The translations under genes and the position numbers were made by a program. Below the pieces are notes generated by a model. The model did no database searches. It saw only the letters and a list, made by a program, of their open reading frames with translations, and was not told the origin of the DNA. Positions 1 through 5,351 of a DNA stretch of 5,366 nt are shown here, piece by piece (position 1 is the stretch's first letter; every line of letters begins with the position of its first letter). The stretch spans positions 1 through 5,366 of the forward strand of contig DVKU01000084.1 of NCBI GenBank assembly GCA_018715825.1, in the 5' to 3' direction. The stretch is from Candidatus Avacholeplasma faecigallinarum. GTDB lineage: Bacteria; Bacillota_I; Bacilli_A; Acholeplasmatales; Anaeroplasmataceae.

Positions 1-244
1 CTTAGTTATAGCTTCAAATAAAACTTGTCAAGCTATAAAGCAAAAATATAAGAATGTATGTATTTATGATGGATCTAAATTGATATATCTAATTGAAAAT
101 AGGTTAGATTTTTCTAATGAGATTACTAAAATAAATGAATGTTCAGTTGGCTTTAAATATATTATTTTAGCTTGTACTCATTTTTTAAAATTACAACCTA
201 AGGACTTTAATATCCCAATTATAAAAAATTCTATCAAATTTTAG
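1..244 (+). CDS. murI: C-terminal part of a glutamate racemase-like protein (5' end outside window)
   Basis: Eighty residues are open from position 2 to a TAG at 242-244; the start lies upstream of the window. The key sign is the stretch YIILACTHF (residues 53-61 of the visible part, about 158-184). It matches the LGCTHY motif of MurI, whose Cys is the second of the two catalytic cysteines that interconvert L- and D-glutamate for peptidoglycan. The upstream part (IASNKTCQAIKQ, then a helix-like LIYLIENR) fits the MurI order of a T-x-x-S/A-x-x turn followed by the LVE helix. By family knowledge the enzyme is cytosolic. The protein stops only about 19 residues after CTH, shorter than the Bacillus enzymes I recall, which continue for several dozen residues. 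The first catalytic Cys cannot be checked. Another Asp/Glu racemase-family enzyme is possible. A terminator directly after it separates it from the next operon. Confidence 0.62.
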   Translation, partial: LVIASNKTCQAIKQKYKNVCIYDGSKLIYLIENRLDFSNEITKINECSVGFKYIILACTHFLKLQPKDFNIPIIKNSIKF

Positions 245-275
245 CTATGGCATAGCCATAGCTTTATTATTTTTA
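243..275 (+). terminator. Rho-independent terminator of the racemase-like gene
   Basis: A perfect 9-bp stem, AGCTATGGC (243-251) with GCCATAGCT (255-263), closes on the 3-base loop ATA. It is followed at once by the T-rich tract TTATTATTTTT (264-274). The stem begins inside the TAG stop codon of the upstream gene, so translation and termination signals overlap. This marks the border between the upstream transcription unit and the polysaccharide operon. Confidence 0.85.
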
Positions 276-290
276 ATATTTTATATTAAA
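272..290. repeat. AT-only inverted repeat just upstream of the promoter
   Basis: TTTAATAT (272-279) and ATATTAAA (283-290) are perfect 8-bp inverted arms around TTT. The repeat ends one base before the proposed -35 box. It could be an operator or simply UP-element-like A/T sequence. In DNA this AT-rich such an arm pair can arise by chance, so function is only a possibility. Confidence 0.35.
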
Positions 291-291
291 T

Positions 292-320
292 TTGTAAAAT
301 AATATAAATAATGGTATTAT
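292..320 (+). promoter_or_regulatory. Sigma-A-type promoter with extended -10 for the polysaccharide genes
   Basis: TTGTAA (292-297, four of six matches to TTGACA) and TATTAT (315-320, five of six matches to TATAAT) are separated by exactly 17 bases. The -10 box is preceded by TGG (312-314), which gives the extended TGn element common in Firmicutes. Transcription would start near 327, leaving a leader of about 25 bases that ends with the ribosome binding site. No riboswitch or attenuator fits in so short a leader. It lies right after the upstream terminator and is the only clear promoter I see before the genes at 353-4720. Confidence 0.6.
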
Positions 321-336
321 ATGTATGAAATAAATT

Positions 337-352
337 AAAAGAGGTTTTGGTT
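337..352 (+). promoter_or_regulatory. Ribosome binding site that fixes the start of the fused gene at 353
   Basis: AAAAGAGG (337-344) lies 8 bases before ATG 353, a normal spacing. The reading frame can be extended to a TTG at 347, but that codon would be only 2 bases from the GAGG core, too close to be used. The protein therefore most likely begins MIIFLK. Confidence 0.75.
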
Positions 353-2257
353 ATGATAATATTTTTAAAGCCATACTTTGAAACTAAGCCTTGGGCTGGT
401 AATGAATTAAATAAAATTTATGACTGTAATGATAAAACTGGAGAAGCTTGGATAGTATCAGGTTATAAGAATAAATCATCAATCATAGTAAATGGTAAAT
501 ATAAGGGTAAAACTTTAAGATGGTTGTGGTTTAATCATCCAGAATTATTTAATGGATATAAAGATAAGGAATTTCCGCTATTAGTAAAATTAATTTCTGC
601 AAGTGAAAACCTAAGTGTGCAGGTTCATCCTAATGATGACTATGCCTTAAAAAAACATAATCAATTAGGAAAATTTGAATGCTGGTATATTCTAAATGAA
701 ACTAAAGCAAGTAGTATAACTTTAGGAGTAAATGTAAAAAATGCTCAAGAGTTAAAAGAAGTAATTGAAAATAATAAGTTAGAAAACTATTTGTGGGATA
801 AAAAGATTGAACCGAATGACTTAGTTGTTGTTGAACCAGGTAGGGTTCATGCCATTCATGGAGGCACCTTTTTATTAGAGGTGCAGGAATCTTCAGACAT
901 TACCTATCGATTATACGATTATAATCGTTTACCAAAAAGACAATTACACATTGAGGATTCTTTAAATGTAATTGATTATAACAATAATAAAAACCTTATT
1001 TTTGATTTTAAGCAAGAGGATACATTTAAGAATTCCCATTTTAATTTGTATAAGCTTATTATTGATGGTGAGCAATTATATGAAAATAAAGGATTTGAAA
1101 TATTTTATGTTATTAGTGGCAATGGTAGTATTAATAATCGTAAAATAGCAAAGGGAGATACATTCATATTAACATCAAATATTGAAAGAATTGAATTTAA
1201 AGGGAATTTAGAGTTAATTGCTGTAATCCCTAAACCAAAACAAAAGGAGCGTCTTAAAATGCGTAAGGTAGCCTTAATTACAGGCGTTGTTGGACAAGAC
1301 GGTTATTATCTTACCGAGTTATTATTAGAAAAAAATTATGAGGTTCATGGAATTGTCCAATCTATGAGTCAAATTAATAATTCAGCTTTAAATAAATATC
1401 TTAATAATGAAAATTTTTTTGTCCATATTGGTGATTTAACTGATGCTAGTAATATTAATAGAATATTAGAAAATGTTAAGCCAGATGAAATTTATCATTT
1501 AGCATCTCAATCTCATGTCGACCTATCCTATGAAATACCTGAGTATACGGCGCAAGTGAATGCCTTAGGAACATTAAGATTATTAGATGCTATAAAAAGC
1601 AGTGAGATAAAAACTAAGCTATTTAATATGTCAACAGCTCAATTATTTTCAGGTGATATTTATCCTCAAAATGAAGATACACCTTTTGATCCATCATCTC
1701 CATATGCTATAAGTAAGCTATATGCTCATTATATAGTTAAAAGCTATCGAACTAACTATAATTTGTATGCTGTAAATGGAATTTGTTATAATCATGAATC
1801 TGCCATTAAAGATTCATCGTTTGTATCTAAAAAGATTGTTGAAGGAGTTAAACGATGTCTAGTTGATAAAAATTTTGTTTTAAAACTTGGCAATCTAAAT
1901 GCTACTCGTGAATGGGGGCATGCTAAAGACTATGCTCTTGCAATGTGGATTATGCTTCAACAGGAGGTGGCATGTGACTACGTAATTGCTACTGGAGAGG
2001 CTTATACAGTTAGAGAATTTGCTACTAAAGCTTTTGCCAAAAAGGGTATAAAATTAAAATGGCTCGGAGAGTACTTGGAGGAAAAAGCTATTGATGAAGA
2101 AACAAATAGGGTACTTATCGAGGTTTCATTGCAATTTTTAAGACCAGTTGACGCGAAGATATTGCTAGGTGATAGCACTAAATTTCAAAATAAGACCTCT
2201 TGGCATCCTCAATATGATATAGATAAATTATTAGATTCAATGTTTGAAGGAGAATAA
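353..2257 (+). CDS. manA-gmd: Fused mannose-6-phosphate isomerase / GDP-mannose 4,6-dehydratase-like protein
   Basis: A 634-residue protein. Residues 1 to about 292 are a complete type I phosphomannose isomerase (fructose-6-P to mannose-6-P, Zn-dependent cupin), about the size of Firmicute ManA. Zinc ligands are visible as Q90/H92 in VQVHPND, E109 in ECWY and H166 in HAIHGG; R186 lies in TYRLYDYNR. After a short Lys-rich linker (about 293-302), residues 303-634 are a full-length extended SDR of the GDP-mannose 4,6-dehydratase family. Its landmarks are the Rossmann motif TGVVGQDG (310-317), DLTD, PDEIYHLASQSHV, YAISK (Y451, K455), NHES (480-483), REWGHAKDY (519-527) and a C-terminal LRPVDAKILLGDSTK. 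The catalytic Glu of the family's TSE motif is Gln here (STAQ, Q430). The KRR and PRRG arginines are also missing, so dehydratase activity is uncertain. Both proteins are normally separate and cytosolic. The second domain keeps its own internal ribosome binding site. manC follows after 2 bases. Confidence 0.88.
   Translation: MIIFLKPYFETKPWAGNELNKIYDCNDKTGEAWIVSGYKNKSSIIVNGKYKGKTLRWLWFNHPELFNGYKDKEFPLLVKLISASENLSVQVHPNDDYALKKHNQLGKFECWYILNETKASSITLGVNVKNAQELKEVIENNKLENYLWDKKIEPNDLVVVEPGRVHAIHGGTFLLEVQESSDITYRLYDYNRLPKRQLHIEDSLNVIDYNNNKNLIFDFKQEDTFKNSHFNLYKLIIDGEQLYENKGFEIFYVISGNGSINNRKIAKGDTFILTSNIERIEFKGNLELIAVIPKPKQKERLKMRKVALITGVVGQDGYYLTELLLEKNYEVHGIVQSMSQINNSALNKYLNNENFFVHIGDLTDASNINRILENVKPDEIYHLASQSHVDLSYEIPEYTAQVNALGTLRLLDAIKSSEIKTKLFNMSTAQLFSGDIYPQNEDTPFDPSSPYAISKLYAHYIVKSYRTNYNLYAVNGICYNHESAIKDSSFVSKKIVEGVKRCLVDKNFVLKLGNLNATREWGHAKDYALAMWIMLQQEVACDYVIATGEAYTVREFATKAFAKKGIKLKWLGEYLEEKAIDEETNRVLIEVSLQFLRPVDAKILLGDSTKFQNKTSWHPQYDIDKLLDSMFEGE
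1242..1261 (+). promoter_or_regulatory. Internal Shine-Dalgarno and ATG at the domain junction
   Basis: AAAAGGAG (1242-1249) is followed after 9 bases by ATG (1259-1261), in frame with the fused gene at Met303. This is exactly where a stand-alone dehydratase would begin (MRKVALITG). The site is stronger than the one at the gene's annotated start. It could let the cell make a free 332-residue dehydratase-like protein alongside the 634-residue fusion. Stops in another frame (TAA at 1231-1233 and at 1255-1257) sit just before it, as expected if two operon genes once met here. Confidence 0.65.
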
Positions 2258-2259
2258 AA

Positions 2260-3312
2260 ATGCTTACTTTTTTAATTATGGCTGGTGGAAGTGGAGAAAG
2301 ATTTTGGCCACTATCTACTAAGCAAAACCCAAAGCAATTATTAAAAGTTTTTAATGAAAAATCGCTTATTCAGTTGACTTATGAGAGAATTTTACCGCTT
2401 GTTAAGAATGAGCAGATTTTTATTGCGACCAATGAAATTCAATTAGAGGCTTTAAAAAGGGAGCTTCCAATGGTCTTAGATAGCAGAATAATTATAGAAC
2501 CAGCCTTTAAGGATACTGCTTCAGCAATTGCCTATGGCTCTATGATAATTTCTAAATATTATGATGATCCTACTATTTGTGTATTAGCATCAGATCATCT
2601 TATTGCTGATGAAGAGGAATTTAGAAAAGTTATTCAAATAGCTAGCATGGAGGCATTAAATAATAATATCATTACCTTAGGTATTAAACCAACATATCCT
2701 GAAACTGGTTATGGCTATATCGAGGTTAGCTCAGGTGAATTAAATAAGCCCCAAAAGTCTTTAGGATTTAAAGAAAAGCCTCAATATGATTTAGCTTTAA
2801 AGTATTATGAAAGCGGCAAATATTTATGGAATAGTGGTATGTTTATCTTTAAATATAGTGTCATAGTAGAGGCCTTAAAAAAATATAGCTACAATCACTA
2901 TGAGGTTTTAACAAAGCTTTCACAGCTTTGTGATAAGAATGAAGGTATTAAAACCGCTCATACTTTAAAGGATACATTTAATTTATTTGAAAAAAAATCT
3001 ATTGATTTTGCTGTCATGGAAAAGGCTTCAAATATTATTGTAATTCCCTCATCATTTGGATGGAATGATGTCGGATCATATAAGGCCTTTGAGGATTTGT
3101 TTTCAAAGGATGAAAATGGTAATATTTGCAAAAATACTATTGTAGTTAGTGTTGATTCAGCTAATAATATTATTGTATCAAATGACAAGCTACAGCGTGT
3201 TAGTTTGTTAGGTGTTTGTGATATGATTGTTGCAGTTACAAAGACTGATATTTTGGTTTGTAAGAAAGAAAAATGCCAGGAGATTAAAAAAATAATTTCA
3301 AAATTAATCTAA
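2260..3312 (+). CDS. manC: Mannose-1-phosphate guanylyltransferase
   Basis: The 350-residue protein joins GTP and mannose-1-phosphate to give GDP-mannose and pyrophosphate in the cytosol. The nucleotidyltransferase signature is GGSGERFWP (9-17), followed by PKQ (24-26). Further family landmarks are EPAFKDTASAI (80-90), ASDHLI (110-115, with the metal-binding Asp112), ETGYGYIE (148-155), FKEKP (170-174), LWNSGMF (189-195), SIDFAVMEK (247-255) and WNDVGSY (268-274). The length matches the single-domain form. There is no C-terminal cupin isomerase as in bifunctional AlgA-type enzymes, which fits with the isomerase being supplied by the upstream fused gene. AAGGAG at 2247-2252, 7 bases before the ATG, lies in the last codons of the upstream gene. 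The 2-base gap implies co-transcription and probably translational coupling. Nothing looks broken. A guanylyltransferase for a related sugar-1-P, such as a heptose, cannot be fully excluded. Confidence 0.93.
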   Translation: MLTFLIMAGGSGERFWPLSTKQNPKQLLKVFNEKSLIQLTYERILPLVKNEQIFIATNEIQLEALKRELPMVLDSRIIIEPAFKDTASAIAYGSMIISKYYDDPTICVLASDHLIADEEEFRKVIQIASMEALNNNIITLGIKPTYPETGYGYIEVSSGELNKPQKSLGFKEKPQYDLALKYYESGKYLWNSGMFIFKYSVIVEALKKYSYNHYEVLTKLSQLCDKNEGIKTAHTLKDTFNLFEKKSIDFAVMEKASNIIVIPSSFGWNDVGSYKAFEDLFSKDENGNICKNTIVVSVDSANNIIVSNDKLQRVSLLGVCDMIVAVTKTDILVCKKEKCQEIKKIISKLI

Positions 3313-3318
3313 GGCTTT

Positions 3319-3334
3319 GGGGGATTATTTAATG
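3319..3334 (+). promoter_or_regulatory. Ribosome binding site that fixes the start of the membrane protein at 3332
   Basis: GGGGGA (3319-3324) stands about 8 bases before ATG 3332 and is the only G-rich stretch in this gap. An in-frame TTG at 3317 would overlap this site and have only AAGG 2 bases before it, so it is unlikely as a start. The all-G core is less ideal than the AAGGAG sites of the neighbouring genes. Confidence 0.6.
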
Positions 3335-4720
3335 AATGAAATAGTTATGAAAATATCGCATAAATTAGATTATATTTCCAAGATGCGACATTTTAATCAA
3401 ATATATCCATTTTTGCTTGCAGTAGTAAGCGTAATAGGCTGGCGATATCAAATGTATGTCGGAATGGGTGTATTAATAGTAATAGGAATTTTAGCAACCT
3501 TGTTTTTAAAGGATGTTAAATTTGCTATTCCAAGTATTATGTATTTAATTTTTAATATTAGTTCAGGCTTTTCTAATTCAAAAGTTCCAATATTTTTTAT
3601 TATAGAAATAGTTGTATTTATCTTGTTTTTAATTATATATTCTATAATAAATGGCTATAAACTGAAAAAAATGAAATCATTATATGGGTTAATAGGCTTT
3701 GCAGTAATGAATTTCTTGCCAATTTTTTGGTGCCATACTATACCAGCTGATGGTAAAATGCTTTATTGCTTATTTTTTATGAATTTTGTTTATCTAATAA
3801 TTTATATGGTTTTGGTAAATACAATAAAATCGGATAGTATTAATTTATTAGCAACTACAATTTCCTATTTAGCCTTGATTATGGCTTTAGAATGTGCTTT
3901 TATGGTTTATGATTTAAAGGACACAACCGATAATATTTTAAATTTATGGTATTATATGGGTTGGGGATTATGTAATGAAGCAGGTATAATGATATGTTTT
4001 TCAATACCATTTATTTTTTACCTAATGGCAAAGTCAGATTCTATTGCAGGAATTTTTATAGAAAATATAAAGGTCTTAGTTGCTGTAATTGGAATAATAT
4101 TAACTACAAGTAGAGGAACATATTTAATTGGATTTACAGAAATAGCAGTTTTATATATTGCCTTATTATTTGTTGCTAAAAGAATTAAAGTATATCAAAA
4201 TTTCTTTTTAGGATTAAGCTTAGTAGGTATTTGTATACTAATTATATTTAAAAATTACACTATAGAATTTATAAATAGTGTATTAGATAATGTATTTTCT
4301 TTTGGCTTTAATGATACTGGTAGAAGCGGTCTATGGAGTGAGGCTATAGATATTTTTACAGATAATCCTCTTAATATTATAATTGGAGCTGGATATAATG
4401 CCACAATTATGGAATTACAAACAGCAGCAGGAATTCAATTAGGACCACAGGTTTACCATTCCACTATATTACAAACAGCTGTTATGGGAGGAATTTTTGG
4501 ATTATTAATATTAATATATCATTTGGCGTGTAAATATATTAACTTATGCAAATGTGAAAAGGTATTTTTTCTAATAATAGGTATTGGCTTTATATTTGTA
4601 GATATATATGGTTTAATTGATAATACCTATTATATGTATTATTTTATGATTCCTTTGATGGTGGTTTTGGCAAGTATAGATAGTAGTCTATATTATAAAA
4701 ATAATGATATTAAAGAATAG
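3332..4720 (+). CDS. O-antigen ligase/polymerase (Wzy/WaaL) superfamily membrane protein
   Basis: The 462-residue protein is very hydrophobic, with about twelve membrane segments (roughly 24-38, 42-59, 64-78, 85-107, 117-134, 143-163, 170-193, 205-232, 245-283 as two, 290-306, 377-399, 410-429, 431-448). Three features place it in the Wzy_C-type superfamily: TTSRGTYL (258-265, Arg261) at a membrane edge; a large external loop (about 307-375) holding GRSGLWSEA (330-338, Arg331) and NPLNIIIGAGY; and a His just before the next helix (YHSTILQ, His376), where related proteins have H-N-x-x-L. In the family these Arg and His residues handle the lipid-linked glycan. The role is most likely polymerisation of undecaprenyl-linked repeat units at the outer face of the membrane. 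Ligation to a cell-wall acceptor is the alternative. It follows manC by 19 bases in the same operon. No glycosyltransferase or flippase gene is beside it in the window. Confidence 0.8.
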   Translation: MNEIVMKISHKLDYISKMRHFNQIYPFLLAVVSVIGWRYQMYVGMGVLIVIGILATLFLKDVKFAIPSIMYLIFNISSGFSNSKVPIFFIIEIVVFILFLIIYSIINGYKLKKMKSLYGLIGFAVMNFLPIFWCHTIPADGKMLYCLFFMNFVYLIIYMVLVNTIKSDSINLLATTISYLALIMALECAFMVYDLKDTTDNILNLWYYMGWGLCNEAGIMICFSIPFIFYLMAKSDSIAGIFIENIKVLVAVIGIILTTSRGTYLIGFTEIAVLYIALLFVAKRIKVYQNFFLGLSLVGICILIIFKNYTIEFINSVLDNVFSFGFNDTGRSGLWSEAIDIFTDNPLNIIIGAGYNATIMELQTAAGIQLGPQVYHSTILQTAVMGGIFGLLILIYHLACKYINLCKCEKVFFLIIGIGFIFVDIYGLIDNTYYMYYFMIPLMVVLASIDSSLYYKNNDIKE

Positions 4721-4721
4721 T

Positions 4722-4751
4722 AATGCCAGTTTGACTGGCATTTAGCTATTT
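4722..4751 (+). terminator. Hairpin between the membrane protein and kinase genes, possible weak terminator
   Basis: AATGCCAGT (4722-4730) and ACTGGCATT (4734-4742) form a perfect 9-bp stem with a 3-base loop, one base after the stop codon at 4720. The following TTTAGCTATTT is only partly T-rich, so termination would be leaky. It could lower kinase expression relative to the upstream genes or protect the upstream mRNA 3' end. No good promoter fits between it and the ATG at 4763, so the kinase probably depends on read-through. Confidence 0.55.
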
Positions 4752-4765
4752 AAGGAGGCTATATG
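4752..4765 (+). promoter_or_regulatory. Ribosome binding site of the kinase gene, close spacing
   Basis: AAGGAGG (4752-4758) is a near-perfect Shine-Dalgarno, but it leaves only 4 bases before ATG 4763, a little tight. It begins 9 bases after the hairpin, so the folded stem would not hide it. It supports the ATG at 4763 as start. Confidence 0.7.
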
Positions 4766-5308
4766 AAAAAAATTATTTTAATAGGAGGAGATTTAGCAGC
4801 TGGTAAATCTACCTTCGCTAAACTAATAGAAGAAAAATTTAATTGTTTAGGGATATATAAGGATAATCTTAAAGAAATTTTAGGTGATACAATTAGAGTT
4901 GAAAATCGCCAAGAAAATAAAAAATTATCAATTGTATGCTTTGACCTAATAAAATACATAATTGTTCATAACAAAGGCTTACTTTTGGTAGAATCAAATT
5001 TTAAGCCTTATGAGATGAAGGAATTACAAAAACTATTGGATGAGTATCAATATGAGGTTTTAACAATTGTCTTAAAGGCAGACGATAAGGTATTACATGA
5101 TAGATTTTTAAAAAGATTAAACGAAAATCGTCACTATGTACATAAATCACAGGATTTTACCAAGTTAGAGGATTTTCAAAAAGCTTTATCAGAATTAAGA
5201 AGTGTAGAATATTTTGGTGATATAATTCATATTGATGCTACAAATTTTTTCTATCAAAATGATAATAATATCTGGTTAAAAATAACTGATTTTATTGAAA
5301 AATGCTAG
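4763..5308 (+). CDS. Small P-loop kinase / AAA-type ATP-binding protein, substrate unknown
   Basis: The 181-residue soluble protein starts MKKIILIGG, followed by a Walker A loop GDLAAGKST (9-17, Lys15). Other parts fit small P-loop phosphotransferases of the AAA_33/zeta-toxin-like type: YKDNLKEIL (32-40, Asp34) after the first helix, where such kinases place a substrate-binding Asp; LLLVESNF (73-80), the usual strand with E-x-N-F; and an Arg-rich lid, RFLKRLNENRH (114-124). A short strand IDAT (157-160) comes near the end. The length is normal for such kinases and no domain appears missing. There is no signal peptide or membrane segment. I do not recognise the substrate. Position at the end of a sugar-nucleotide operon suggests a small molecule, perhaps a sugar or a glycan decoration, but this is inference only. 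A toxin role is less likely, since no small antitoxin gene lies next to it. Confidence 0.72.
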   Translation: MKKIILIGGDLAAGKSTFAKLIEEKFNCLGIYKDNLKEILGDTIRVENRQENKKLSIVCFDLIKYIIVHNKGLLLVESNFKPYEMKELQKLLDEYQYEVLTIVLKADDKVLHDRFLKRLNENRHYVHKSQDFTKLEDFQKALSELRSVEYFGDIIHIDATNFFYQNDNNIWLKITDFIEKC

Positions 5309-5315
5309 CTTAACT

Positions 5316-5351
5316 AAAAAAAACAAAAAAAAGATAAAATAGGTATTGACA
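5316..5351 (+). promoter_or_regulatory. A-tract and perfect -35 box of a promoter cut by the window end
   Basis: Two runs of eight A (5316-5323 and 5325-5332) precede TTGACA (5346-5351), a perfect -35 hexamer. The A-tracts sit where an UP element would lie. With a normal 17-base spacer the -10 would begin at about 5369, three bases beyond the last base of the window, so the promoter cannot be confirmed. No hairpin terminator for the kinase gene is visible between its stop and this site. Confidence 0.4.

Noticed and set aside
347..352. TTG at 347 as the start of the fused gene
   Set aside because: It is only 2 bases after the GAGG core, while ATG 353 has normal spacing and the usual start of ManA-type proteins.
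2958..3188. Reverse-strand open frame inside manC
   Set aside because: It lies wholly within a clear gene, has no recognisable domain, and no supporting ribosome binding site or promoter was seen.
3317..3331. TTG at 3317 as the start of the membrane protein
   Set aside because: It overlaps the GGGGGA ribosome binding site that serves ATG 3332, and its own upstream signal is too close.
4759..4959. Reverse-strand open frame inside the kinase gene
   Set aside because: It is antisense to the conserved Walker A region of the kinase and shows no features of its own.
4763..5308. Zeta-type toxin of a toxin-antitoxin pair
   Set aside because: The fold class is similar, but no small antitoxin gene is adjacent on either side within the window, and the context is a sugar-nucleotide operon.
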